A stretch of DNA of 64,000 nucleotides from the NCBI RefSeq assembly GCF_901709675.1, contig NC_051096.1, positions 770,001 through 834,000 of the forward strand, in the 5' to 3' direction. Position numbers and translations under genes: made by a program. The notes below the pieces were generated by a model. It was given only the letters and a program-made list of their open reading frames with translations. It searched no databases and was not told the origin of the DNA. This stretch comes from Syngnathus acus. Taxonomy: Eukaryota; Chordata; Actinopteri; Syngnathiformes; Syngnathidae. Below, one piece after another: positions 31,814 to 42,591 of the stretch. How positions within the stretch are numbered: the stretch's first letter is position 1; each line of letters begins with the position of its first letter.

Positions 31814-32157
31814 CGGCTTGGTGGTGCACTGGTTAGCATGTCCGCCTCACAGTTAGGAGGGTGCGGGTTCGATTCCACCTCCGGCCCTCCCTGTGTGGAG
31901 TTTGCACGTTCTCCCGGTCTCCGCGTGGGTTTTCTCCGGGCACTCCGGTTTCCTCCCACATCCCAAAAACATGCTTGGTAGGCCGATTCAGCACTCCAAA
32001 TTGCCCCTAGGTGTGAGTGCGAGTGCGGATGGTTGTTCGTCTCTGTGTGCCCTGCGATTGGCTGGCAACCAGTTCAGGGTGTGACAGCTGGTATAGGCTC
32101 CAGCACGCCCGCGACCCCCCGTGGGGACAAAGCGGTACAGAAAATGGATGGATGGAT
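31814..32157 (+). mobile_element. tRNA-derived SINE with GGAT tail
   Basis: The head has a tRNA-like A-box region (TGGTGCACTGGTTAGCATG) and a B box (GGGTTCGATTCC). A long tRNA-unrelated body follows (TTTTCTCCGGGCACTCCGGT), then a (GGAT)n tail. The target duplication is GAAGTTGAAATAG against GAAGTAGAAATAA. The tail is shared with RTE/Rex3-type LINEs, which probably mobilise it. Confidence 0.85.
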
Positions 32158-33211
32158 GAAGTAGAAATAAAAAAGATAAAATGGAGAACGATTTTATTTG
32201 GATTAAAAATCTGACATGATGCAACCTGGCCTGTTTACTGCAGTCAAAACATCAATATCACCCTTCTCATTAATACAACAATAACAATAATAAAACAAAA
32301 TTAATAAATCTAATAAAAAATTCATTCAACTTTCCTAAAATTGTTCATTTGTATTTAATTTGTTATCATTTTAATTTTTAACTTTTCTGGTAGTGCAATT
32401 GACAATAGATTCTCATTTGCAATATCAACCTATCTGCAGACAGCAAAGGATATAGTTACATATTTACAAGTTCATTTACAACGCTAATGTTCGAGGAATG
32501 TCGGTGCGAATGGCCCCTATACATTTTCATCTAACCAAATCTGGCTCACTTTGCAAAAAGTTTGGACACCCCTTGGATTGTGCGCAAGGAGTATTCGATC
32601 TATAGTGTAGAGCAGTGGTTCTCAAACGTTTTTTCAGTGATGTACCCCCTTTGAAATATCTTTTCAGCCAAGTACCCCCCTGACCAACACATTTCTGGTC
32701 GAAAAGAAAGAGGGACAGGATTGTCCCATAAGTGTTTGATTTATTAAAGTTAAACAACTTGTAGCAATGTACCTGACAGACGTCAGTTATGTTTCAAACA
32801 TTGCATATAGAAACAAAAACAAACAGTAAACAGTGACCACCAAGAAGGCATAAACCCTTTCAAAATTCAAATACTGTATGCAGAACACTGCCCTATTTAT
32901 ATGAATCTTTTTTGTAATAATCTCTTGCAAGGAAATAAAAATATACATAACTAAAAATGTGTTCACAAAAAAAAATTAACTTAATTATAAATAAATAATA
33001 TCTTGTTTACAAAATAAATTGCTAACTTAATAATAAATAAAGATTTGCTCATAAAAAATAATCAACTTTACCTCTTTTGGGATAAAAAAATGACTTTTTT
33101 TCCCTCTTAAAATCGAATTGTTGCATTGAATATTCGATTTTGATTTGACAAGCAGTGAACAAGCATTGAACAGTGTTGAAGCTTGAATGAGTCTTTTGCA
33201 CGCATACTACA

Positions 33212-33655
33212 TTATACTGAGAGACATGGAGCTATGGTGAACGTTTTTTTGGCTTTAGCTACGAGCAAAAAAAACGCATAAGAAGCCTTCAGGGCTTTGG
33301 CTGATGTAGTGGAGGCTTTTCGCATTGTGTCTTGGGATGACTTTAAGTCAGAAAGTTTCCTCCTGAAGAACTCCGGTGGCTTACCAACATGGCATCCGTG
33401 TTTTGTTGTGAGATGCCGCTGGAGATGTGCCGGCTTCATGCTAACGTTGGCTAATTTCTCCCAGCAAAAAAAGCACAGCGCTTTGGGTGGGTTACAACTT
33501 GTGGACGTAAATCCCATCAAACAATAGTCTTCCATGTACTGTCGGTACTTTGTCGGCTCTGGATTTGCCTTCATTTTTACTTGTTTCTCCGTGTTTTCAA
33601 CAGCAGCATCGCTGCTACGCTTTAGCCACATCTCCATGTTACAGTGCGTCATCAA
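33212..33655 (-). pseudogene. hAT transposase N-terminus with BED-type finger
   Basis: The 147-aa minus-strand frame has KYRQYMEDYCLMGFTST, then a CxxC pair (LCFFCWEKLAN), SMKPAHLQRHLTTKHG with the His pair, and PPEFFRRKL. This is the N-terminal layout of the ZBED5/SCAND3-like hAT proteins: BED finger, then an ALKASYAFFLLVAKAKK helix. It stops before the catalytic domain, so it is not functional as a transposase. Confidence 0.8.
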
Positions 33656-34592
33656 GGCAACCGCAGGTGACTGCTATTGGTTTGTGGAGAGTCCGTTTAT
33701 TAAGGATTAAAATTGAATACTGAATATAAAACATACATTTGTATTTCATCAAACTTTTTATCACTAGAAAATGCAATTTCTGGAGAAATTGCGTGTGAAG
33801 GCGAAGACTTTGAATAACGTCTTGGGGAATTCTGCCGAATGATGTTGAAACGAGTTGAATTACTTGAGAAATGTAGAAAATAGAAGTGTAAAATGGAACT
33901 TTTGAGAATTTGTGGTGAATTTCAAATTTTTGGTAAGTGGGAAGTTTTGGAATAGGTAGGAAAATGATGAACAGTTGAAAGTTGGAATGGGTTGAATCGG
34001 TTGAAAAATGTAGAAATTAGAGTAGAAAAACGAAATTTTGGAGAATTCGGTCAAATTTCAAATTTGAAAATTTTGAATTACAATTGAAAGTTGGAATGGG
34101 TTGAATCGGTTGAAAAATTTAGAAATTAAGGTAGAAAAGCGAAATTTTGGGAATTACAATTGAAAGTTGGAATGGGTTGAATCGGTTGAAAAAAGTAAAA
34201 ATTAGAGTAGAAAAACGAAATTTTGGAAGTTTGGAATTACAATTGAAAGTTGGAATGGGTTGAATCAGTTGAAAAATGTAGAATTTAGAGTAGAAAAACG
34301 AAATTCTGGAGAATTTGGTCGAATTTCAAATTTTAAAATGTGGAAATACAATTGAAAGTTGGAATGGGTTGAATCGGTTGAAAAATTTAGAAATTAGAGG
34401 AGAAAAACGAAATTTTGGAGAATTTGGTTGAATTTCAAATTTGGAATTTTTGGTAAGTGGGAAATTGTGGAATAAGTAGGCAAAAGATGAACAGTTGAAA
34501 GTTGGAATGGGTTGAATCGGTTGAAAAATGTAGAAATTAGAGGTGAAAAACGAAATTTTGTGAAATTCTGTCGAAATTTTAAACGTGAAAAC

Positions 34593-35356
34593 TAGGGGTG
34601 TAACGATTCATCGATACACATCGATTAATCGATATAATGCTCTACGATTTATTGGCATCGATGCTAAACGTAAACATCGATTTATATCGCCGTGTTTGAC
34701 CTCGGACATTAGACGCGACTTTATTTTGAAATCCAGTTCATTGTTGCTTGCTTCCTCTTTCCGGGAGCAGTACGCGGCGTGTTGTGTTGTGAGCACAGCA
34801 GGCACGTGAAAGGGGAGCCGACAACTACGCGGCTCCTGGGCTGGTGCTATGGCTAGTGTCCAAGAAGACGAGGAAATTCGCTCCCCTTTGGGCTTCAAGT
34901 CATTCGTTTGGAAGCACTTTGGATTCCAAAGAAAAGATGGCTCAACGGACAATTAAAATTATTGTAAATAAATAATTCAGTAATGCACTTTAAAGTTAAT
35001 GGTATTACAAAAAAAGAAAGAATATTCATTTTTCTTTACTTATATGAGAAAAAATATAGGAATTTGATAAAGTTCAGTGTTAAAATAAGCACTTTGTATA
35101 CTACAATACTCTTGTAATTTCCTAAATAAAGAGTTTGCAGTACCTTGTTGATTTTGCGTATGAATTGTTATAAATCAGGATATTGTTCTATATTTTTTAT
35201 TTAAAAAATATATATATATATCGATCATGGAGCACTATATCATGATGTATCGTGAATGAATCACAGCAGGCTTTAAGATATCGGCAAATATCGTATCGTG
35301 GTTCTTTGTATCGATATGATATCGTATCGTGACAAAACCCGCGATTTACACCTCTA
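34593..35356. mobile_element. hAT-type MITE, copy 2 (764 bp)
   Basis: The same family as 30594-31369, inserted in the satellite. The target duplication is GTGAAAAC (34585-34592) against GTGAAGAC (35357-35364). It retains a transposase start at 34849 (MASVQEDEEIRSPLGF, then FVWKHFGF), which ends after about 35 codons. Confidence 0.9.
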
Positions 35357-35935
35357 GTGAAGACGTGAAATTTTTGAATGGGTTGAATCGGTTGAAAAAT
35401 GTAGAAATTAGAGTAGAAAAACGGAATTTTGGAGAATTTGGTTTAATTTCAAATTTGAAAATTTGGAATTTTTGGTAGGTGAGAAGTTGTGGAATAGGTA
35501 GGCAAAAGATGAACAGTTGAAAGTTGGAATGGGTTGAATCGGTTGAAAAATGTAGAAATTAGAGGTGAAAAACGAAAGTTTGTGAAATTTTGTCGAAATT
35601 TTAAACGTGAAAACGTGAAGTTTTTGAATTTGGCAATTTTGGGAATGTCGAGAATCTTTCCGAATGTGATTCAAATGTGCTGAATGATGTGAATTTCAAA
35701 TTGGAACGACGTAAATGTGAAATGTCGAATGTGCCATTAAGAACTAGAAAATGCAATTTCTGGAGAAATTGCGTGTGAAGGCTAAGACCATGAATGGGAA
35801 TGTTAAAAAAAATTGCGCCATATTTTTTTAAATTTGTAACAAAACGAAAACTACAGGTTCAAGAGGTTCAATTTGGAGTTCAAAAGTTGAAACGGGTAAA
35901 ATCAGACAAAAATCGTAAAAGTTAGAGTAAACGTT

Positions 35936-36250
35936 ATATTTAGGTCACTTCTGGTTCCATTTAAGGCACTTCTTGTTGAAATAAGGTCAATTCCGGTTTA
36001 TTTTGGGCACTTCCGGTTTAATTTAGGTCACTTCCGGTTTAGCAGAGGTAACTTTCGGTTTATTTGGGGTCACTTCCTGTTTAAAAAGGTCACTTCCGGT
36101 TTATTTGTGTCACTTCCGGTTTACGTGAGGTCACTTCCGGTTTGATTTGGGGCCACTTCCGGTTTACCTGAGGTCACTTCCGGTCTATTTGGGATCACTT
36201 CCGGTTTGATTTGGGGCACTTCCAGTTCATTCTGGGTTCATTGGGGGCAC
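35936..36250 (+). repeat. Array of CACTTCCGGTTT units (ETS-like motifs)
   Basis: About 14 degenerate units of 20-25 bp built on GGTCACTTCCGGTTTA. Eight contain an exact CACTTCCGG (36008, 36029, 36091, 36111, 36132, 36154, 36174, 36195). The complement CCGGAAGTG is the ETS/GABP consensus core. Confidence 0.88.
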
Positions 36251-37353
36251 TTCAGGGTCAATCCAAGATGGCGGTCACACTGGAATTGGGGGTCAAGGGT
36301 TGAATTGTGTAAGCATAGTGGAAGTGGGGGTGAATGGGAGTGAATATGGTAAGCATAAGGTGAACAAAGTGAATGAAGTTGGAATGGGTTGAATCGGTCG
36401 AAAAATGTAGAAATTAGAGTAGAAGAACAACATTTTGGAGAATTTTGTTGGTAGGTGGGAAGTTGTGGAATAGGTAGGCAAAAGATGAACAGTTGAAAGT
36501 TGGAATGGGTTGAATCGGTTGAAAAATGTAGAAATTAGAGTAGAATAACGACATTATGGAGAATTTGGTTGAATTTCAAATTTGGAATTTTTGGTAAGTG
36601 GGAAGTTGTGGAATAGGTAGGCAAAAGATGAACAGTTGAAATTTGGAATGGGTTGAATCGGTTGAAAAATGTAGAAATTAGAGTAGAAAAACGAAATTTT
36701 GGAGAATTTGGTTGAATTTCAAATTTGGAATTTTTGGTAAGTGGGAGATTGTGGAATAGGTAGGCAAAAGATGAACAGTTGAAAGATGGAATGGGTTGAA
36801 TCGGTTGAAAAATGTAGAAATTAGAGTAGAAAAACGAAATTTTGGAGAATTTGGTTGAATTTCAAATTTGGAATTTTTGGTAAGTGGGAAGTTGTGGAAT
36901 AGGTAGGCAAAAGATGAAGAGTTGAAAGTTGGAATGGGTTGAATCGGTAGAAAAATGTAGAAATTAGAGGAGAAGAACAAAATTTTGGAGAGTTTGGTTG
37001 AATTTCAAATTTGAAAATTTGGAATTTTTTGTAAGTGGGAAGTTGTGGAATAGGTAGAAAAAAGATGAACAGTTGAAAGTTGGAATAGGTTGAATCGGTT
37101 GAAAAACGTAGAAGAGTAGAAAAACGAAATTTTGGAGAATTTGGTTGAATTTCAAATTTGAAAATTTGGAATTTTTGGTAGGTGAGAAGTTGTGGAATAG
37201 GTAGACAAAAGATGAACAGTTAAAAGTTGGAATGGGTTGAATCGGTTGAAAAATGTAGAAATTAGAGGTGAAAAACGAAATGTTGTGAAATGTTGTCAAT
37301 TTTAAACGTGAAAACGTGAAATTTTTGAATTTGGCAATTTTGGGAATGTCGAG

Positions 37354-37607
37354 AGGCCATCGCCTTCACACAATAATAATAGAGAATGGTGTAGAATAAC
37401 ATATGTGTGAAGGCCATCGCCTTCACACAATAAAGTGAATGGAGTAGAATAACGTGTGAAGGCCATCGCCTTCACACAATAAAGTGAATGGAGTAGAATA
37501 ACCTATGTGTGAAGGCCATCGCCTTCACACAATAAAGTGAATGGAGTAGAATAACGTGTGTGAAGGCCATTGCCTTCACACAATAATAGAGAATGGTGTA
37601 GAACAGG
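37354..37607 (+). repeat. Tandem array of hairpin units, part 1
   Basis: Five units of about 50-60 bp, each with the hairpin GTGTGAAGGC, CATC loop, GCCTTCACAC. AATAAAGTGAATGGAGTAGA-like linkers separate the hairpins. Confidence 0.9.
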
Positions 37608-38096
37608 GGTGGCCAACCCGCGGCTCGCGAGCCGCATGCGGCTCTTTGCCGGGTTTCATGCGGCTCCTTTACGTTCGGCTCGCGAGCCGCATGCGGCTCC
37701 TTGCCGGGTTTCATGCGGCTCCTTTACGTTCATATCAACATTTGTGGGTTTATTTGTTTGTTTTTGTGCGTGTTCGCTTCACTTGAGTTCAATATGGTAT
37801 TTTCGTCAACTTTTCGTCCTGTACTTTTGCGCTATATTCTGACTGTCTGCTGTATGCACACTTGCTCCATTTTTGCTCCTCTTATTAGTTATGTTATTTG
37901 TTTATTTATTATTTATTCATCACTCTTATTTATTCATTGTTTCTGCCTTCTTGTTTTTACTTTTTGTGTTGTTTACTTGTATGTATATTGTGTACTATGT
38001 CCTGTCACCGTGGGATAGTGGGAACGTAATTTCGATCTCTTTGTGTGTCTTGACGTGAAGAAATTGACAATAAAGCAGACTTTGACTTTTGACTTT
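37608..38096 (+). mobile_element. Insertion in the hairpin array: MITE piece plus LINE 3' end
   Basis: Starts with the CAGGGGTGGCCAACCC end of the MITE family seen at 10094, with a doubled GCATGCGGCTC segment (37613-37735). It continues with T-rich sequence and the tail GAAATTGACAATAAAGCAGA then CTTTGACTTTTGACTTT, typical of a non-LTR retrotransposon 3' end. A full LINE is absent. Confidence 0.65.
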
Positions 38097-38345
38097 GAAT
38101 AAAGTAGAATAACAATAGTGTGAAGGCCTTCGCCTTCACACTAATAATAAAGGACAGGAATAACAACAGTGTGAAGGTCTTCACCTTCACACTAATAAAG
38201 GACAGGAATAACAATAGTGTGAAGGTCTTCACCCTCACACTAATAAAGGACAGGAATAACAATAGTGTGAAGGTCTTCACCTTCACACTAATAAAGTGAA
38301 TGGTGTAGAATAACATGTGTGAAGGCCATCGCCTTCACACAACTA
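38097..38345 (+). repeat. Tandem array of hairpin units, part 2
   Basis: The array continues after the insertion with five more units. Several have the variant stem GTGTGAAGGTCTTCACCTTC and the linker TAATAAAGGACAGGAATAAC. The last unit reverts to the part 1 form. Confidence 0.9.
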
Positions 38346-38483
38346 ATTCTCAAGAGAATCTGGCTTACTGTTTTTTTTTTTTTTTTTAATATCGGTATAT
38401 ATTTTTGTAAAATCTCACGTACCCCCTGGAGTACCTCCACGTACCCCCAGGGGTACGCGTACCTCCATTTGTAGAGTCTACAC

Positions 38484-39821
38484 CAGAAATGGGCAAACTA
38501 CGGCCCGCGGGGCCGTTTAATCCGGCCCGCCAAACCTGAATAAATTGTATTAAACATTTTTTTGGGTCATTTTCCCTGCAATTACTATGTTTCCCCAATA
38601 GATGGGGAAGCGCCCGCCCGCATTTACTCCCGGAAGCCGTGTCAGAAAGCTCGGTGCACAGTCATATGTGCGTGTACGTACTACGGCCCAGGCGCACTCC
38701 GCGCTCTATTTCCATCAGTGCCGAATTTCGAGTGTGGGCTGTGACGTCAGCATTCTCGTGATTCGCGCGCTGAGCTTTCAGATACAGTTTTACGCTAATG
38801 CCACCCACAAACCTTCCGCTGGAATCCTTCCATTAAAATGAGTGGCCAGAGGAAAAGAAAGGTGGACACTGAGTGCCGAGTGTAAAAAAAGAGTGGACAA
38901 TTTGGCTCGACCTACGTGTGTGAGCAGACGTTCAGCCACATGAACGTCAACAAAGCCCGTCACAGATCTAGGTTAACGGACCGACACCTCGGCTCTATCC
39001 TAAGAATTACCACAACAAATTTTACTCCAGACCATGATGCACTTGCAAAAAAGGGAGACCAACAATACTATTGATTTCTTTATTACTTTTTTGAGATGTA
39101 TTCTTTCACTGATTCTTCCAGCTCAGTGGGCCTAGTGGTAGAGTGTCCGCCCTGAGACTGGAAGGTTGTGGGTTCAAATCCTGGCCGGGTCATACCAAAA
39201 ACAATAAAAATGGGACCCATTGCCTCCCTGCTTGGCACTCAGCATTAAGGGTTGGAATTGGAGGGTTAGATCACCAAATGATTCCCGAGCGCGGCACCGC
39301 TGCTGCTCACTGCTCCCCTCTCCCCCAGGGGATGGATCAAAATCACACGGGGATGGGTTAAATGCAGAGGACAGATTTCACCACACCCAGATATGTGTGT
39401 GACAATCATTGGGACGATAACTTTAACTTTTTTAACTTTAAGATGATGTATTTGGTCAGAATGTTTGCCATTTGATGTGATTTTGCCTCATTAGATAAAC
39501 ATATTTCATAAATCTGACTTGCAGGCGCTGAAGTGATGGAAACTATTATTCATAATAACAGTGTCGTATATAATGAGAATCACTGATAGTTTTTGGGTGA
39601 AATATTTATTTAATGCTGTTAATAAATGCATTTGTTTTCAAAAAGCTTTTTTTGAATATTCATGCTACCTACTAAAAGTACAAACTTTTTAAGCAATGAC
39701 CTTTACATGTAATTTCTATTACTTCACACAAACACTACATCCATCTGCTCCTGGTTCGGCCCGCCGGTCTAAATTCAGAACCAAATTTATCCCGCCAGTC
39801 AAAAAGGTTTCCCCACCCCTG
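38484..39821. mobile_element. hAT element, second copy (with SINE inside)
   Basis: The same family as 7925-9970 in reverse orientation. The ends are CAGAAATGGGCAAACTACGG and TTTCCCCACCCCTG. The target duplication is GTCTACAC (38476-38483 and 39822-39829). Comparison with the first copy defines exactly the SINE insertion here and the retroposon insertion there. Confidence 0.9.
39119..39440 (+). mobile_element. tRNA-derived SINE, copy 2
   Basis: Begins CAGCTCAGTGGGCCTAGTGG with the box A and B regions of the tRNA-like head and ends in TTTAACTTT repeats. The hAT sequence resumes at AAGATGATG, which the other hAT copy shows uninterrupted. Confidence 0.85.
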
Positions 39822-40199
39822 GTCTACACTATAGAGCGAATACTCCTTGCGCCACTCCCACCTACTGCAGTGGATGTCTAATTACCCTTTAATCTAGTAC
39901 AGCCAAGAAAAGCATGATCCCTGGTGTCACACACACCCCTTGGCATCTCACCGTGCCCCCCTGTATTTGAGAAGGACTGAGTTAGGGCAATAAAAAAAGT
40001 AAACAAAAAAAAAATCAAAATTTAAGTAAATCTTCGAGTCGTACAAGCAGAGATGTTGTTTTGTGTGTGTGTAATGGCTTCACCGGAATAAAATCCTCGC
40101 AGCAAATCAACAAAAAATACTGTTTGTGTCACAAGGACACAAGGACTAGCAGATTCGCCAACAGTTTTTACCCTACAGCGGTAGTCACATTGAATGCAG

Positions 40200-40376
40200 C
40201 TAAACGTAAATGATTATGTCTGTGTATGTTCTTCTGTGGGTTTTTAGCTTGTTCTTTTTATCTTTTTATTCTATTTATTCTATATATTTTTTATCGCATG
40301 CGCGGATCGGTTGGCACTTTTTAAATTTCGTTGTACATGTGACAATGACAATAAAGCTCTATTCTATTCTATTCTA
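40200..40376 (+). mobile_element. 3' tail of a non-LTR retrotransposon
   Basis: T-rich sequence followed by AAATTTCGTTGTACATGTGA, CAATGACAATAAAGCTC and a TATTC repeat. This is the kind of 3' end seen in several fish LINEs. No coding part remains. Confidence 0.5.
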
Positions 40377-40390
40377 CAAGCCTTGCCATC

Positions 40391-40825
40391 TGTGACTCTG
40401 CCGGTAACCTCTGAAAAGGGAGCAACAGCAATGTCTAAGTATTCTTATTAATTCATACAAACATAGTTGCTCCATCAGAGCACAGATACGGCACACACAG
40501 CTTGGAAACTTTTCCATTACACATAAGGCAGAGCTCATTAACGTCATTGATACAAAACATTGATACAAAACATTCAGTAGATAAGACATTCTTATGAGGA
40601 TGTTTTTCCTTCTTTTTCCCTCCCTTTTCTTCCCTTTCGTATTCCTGCTTGCGGACAGTATAAAACCTTCTGATCTGGAGTCTGACCTTGTTGTTTCATC
40701 TGCTGAAGTGCATTGTGTACTGACTGCCGTGAAGCAACCCAAGACCTTGCAAATAAAGAACCAACTATTACTCCACATCTTTGTTTTCTTTGCTCAACAA
40801 CGGACATCTTGAACAAAACCCAACA
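40391..40825 (+). mobile_element. 5' LTR of an endogenous retrovirus-like element
   Basis: Contains TATAAAA at 40659-40665 and AATAAA at 40752-40757. It ends CAACA just before a primer-binding site. It is related to the LTR at 3637-4155. The start at TGTGACTCTG is a best guess from the TG...CA rule. No complete coding region follows; the internal part is interrupted by a solo LTR and a LINE. Confidence 0.65.
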
Positions 40826-40827
40826 AT

Positions 40828-40845
40828 TGGTGACCCCGACGCGAT
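40828..40845 (+). promoter_or_regulatory. Primer-binding site, tRNA-Trp-like
   Basis: TGGTGACCCCGACGCGAT lies two bases after the LTR. From memory it differs at one base from the tRNA-Trp primer site of avian leukosis-type viruses. It would prime minus-strand DNA synthesis. Confidence 0.7.
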
Positions 40846-41181
40846 GTCCAGTTGAGCGGTTTTAAGACTTCCGAGAGGTAGAGCTTCTTCTGTGGTCTGG
40901 AGGCCCGGGGCCCCACCTTTAGAAGGTAAGAAGGCTTTTTCCTTCATAAACTGTGGCCTCCGCACAGTAGAGGAATTGTCTTTCCTGACCCCAAATTAGA
41001 TACTTTTATGATTTATGTGGAGGTGGTTGCTTCTTTATGGTTTTCTTTTTTATTGCGTTAAAACGTCCAAGGTGGAATCCAGGGTTTTCTTTTTTATTGT
41101 GTTAAAACTTCCGAGGTGGAATCCGGGGTTTTCTTTTCTATTGTGTTAAAACTTCCGAGGTGGAATCCGTTTTTTTTTTTT
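40846..41181 (+). other. Retroviral-like leader with ~44-bp tandem repeats
   Basis: Three units containing GTTAAAACTTCCGAGGTGGA and GGTTTTCTTTTTTATTG. They resume after the solo LTR at 42082-42150. No open frame of interest is seen. Confidence 0.65.
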
Positions 41182-41186
41182 ATTGC

Positions 41187-42076
41187 TGTTGGAATAATTT
41201 AAGTGAAGCCTTGGCCTGCCAGACCTGGAGGCCTTGTCTTTACGAGTTTATGACTTTCCTTTTATCTAGGTTCTTCCTCTTTAGTGACAGGGATGTCTTT
41301 TGATCCCTGTCAACCATATGTATCCTTCCTGTCCTTATGTTGTCTGTGTGTTTTTCTTCCTGTAAGAAGCCTTCACTAACAATGAGCAAAGCTTATTTGC
41401 ATAGGCGAAATGTTCTTTGTTTGGTTCAAAGGAACTTCACTCCTTTTAGTTAACTGTAGGTTTGGTTCATAGATTGTTGTTGATCAGAACAGTTTTTCTT
41501 TGTTTGTTATATACAGTTTGAAGTAGTTGCATACAAGTTATCCCATATTTACTCAATGTTTGTTTAAGGAACTGCATACCCGTTATCTCACATTTACTTG
41601 ATGTGTGTTGAAGTGTTTAGGACTCATTATTATTGTGTGTTAATTTACCAAGTAGATAAAGTTAGCAAAGGTTTAGTTGCATTGTTCCACAGGGAAGCGG
41701 CAATTCAAGTTATCTGATCACAGTCGAGGACGAGTCAGCCAACCATGGGGGAAGACAGCTGGTTGAGGAAAGAGGGCAAATTCTGCGGGAGTCACGGACC
41801 GACAATGAAGTGCTAATTCACACCCCACTACATTCCTTAGCTAATCAGCGTTGCCACAGCCACAATCTCCCCTCCCTTTAGTGTAGCAACGCCTCTGTAA
41901 CCAGGGCAACCAAAACATTAAAAAGAGGGACACGTGGAGTAAGGACTCAGAATTGATGGAGATTGTAACTGAGGTTCCTTTCTCTATTGTTCTCCTCGCG
42001 AGTAAACCTGTTCTGGTTGTCTTCTCCTCTTCCTTCCAGCGTGTGGTTTAATGTCTGATGGTACTTAGACCTGACA
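41187..42076 (+). mobile_element. Solo LTR of a second family, 890 bp
   Basis: Begins TGTTGG and ends CTGACA. It is flanked by the 5-bp duplication ATTGC (41182-41186 and 42077-42081), as expected for an LTR insertion followed by LTR-LTR recombination. It carries no coding sequence. It is inserted in the leader repeats of the element at 40391. Confidence 0.8.
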
Positions 42077-42240
42077 ATTGCGTTAAAACCTCTGAGGTGA
42101 AATCCGGGGTTTTCTTTTATATTGAGGTGGAATCCGGGGTTTTCTTTTATGCTTCATTTGTGAGTGTTTTTGTGCTGTTGTGCTCGTGTATTGACTTTAT
42201 TGTGGAGGGCTGGTGATAGGGCGTTGGCTCTGTTGCTATT

Positions 42241-42562
42241 AAAGATTAAAGATTAAAGATTAAAGTCCCAATGATCGTCACACACACACCTGGGTGTGGT
42301 GAAATTTGTCCTCTGCATTTAACCCATCCCCGTGTGATTTTAATCCATCCCCTGGGGGAGAGGGGAGCAGTGAGCAGCAGCGGTGCCGCGCTCGGGAATC
42401 AGTTGGTGATCTAACCCCCCAATTCCAACCCTTAATGCTGAGTGCCAAGCAGGGAGGCAATGGGTCCCATTTTTATAGTCTTTGGTATGACCCGGCCGGG
42501 GTTTGAACCCACAACCTTCCAGTCTCAGGGCGGACACTCTACCACTAGGCCACTGAGCTAGA
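42241..42562 (-). mobile_element. tRNA-derived SINE, copy 3
   Basis: Nearly identical to copy 1 at 2456-2772, including the GATTAAA repeat tail and the complement of the box A and B regions. It sits at the 5' edge of the LINE copy. Confidence 0.85.
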
Positions 42563-42591
42563 TTAAAGCAGAGCAGACATATACTTCAGAC

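Larger units (their letters stand above)
33763..37350. repeat. Satellite-like tandem repeat, ~75-150-bp units
   Basis: Many copies of GAATGGGTTGAATCGGTTGA, AAAATGTAGAAATTAGAGTA and GGAATTTTTGGTAAGTGGGA-like segments. They are spaced about 140-150 bases apart in the best-ordered part (36480-37300). A leader with the palindrome GCAATTTCTGGAGAAATTGC occurs at 33773 and 35754. Interrupted by a hAT MITE and the ETS-motif array. Phe/Asn-rich minus-strand frames here are artefacts. Confidence 0.8.
32613..38470 (-). mobile_element. ZBED5/SCAND3-like hAT, filled by satellite and other insertions
   Basis: The left end is CAGTGGTTCTCAAACG. The right end (about 38405-38470) has the GTACCCCCAGGGGTACGCGT segment typical of the other terminus, but the last ~10 bases are missing. 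The transposase N-terminus is at 33212-33655 (minus). The rest of the coding region is deleted. Satellite-like sequence 33763-38350 occupies the right part. Confidence 0.55.
30422..39979. mobile_element. Outer hAT element expanded to 9.6 kb by nested insertions
   Basis: The left end is CAGTGCTTCTCAATT and the right end TTTGAGAAGGACTG. Both are flanked by the same octamer AGTTAGGG (30414-30421 and 39980-39987). Only short pieces of the outer element itself remain near the ends. The interior holds an L2 piece, two related hAT MITEs, a SINE, a ZBED-type hAT, satellite, a LINE tail and another hAT with its own SINE. Confidence 0.75.

Noticed and set aside
31820-31880. A functional tRNA gene at the SINE head
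   Set aside because: Box A and box B are present but the sequence is the 5' part of a SINE with body, tail and target duplication. The cloverleaf is not maintained. The same holds for 2700-2772, 39119-39190 and 42490-42562.
33860-37299. Phe/Asn/Pro-rich minus-strand frames (FYIFQPIQPIPTFN...)
   Set aside because: They are translations of the satellite units, repeated at the same period.
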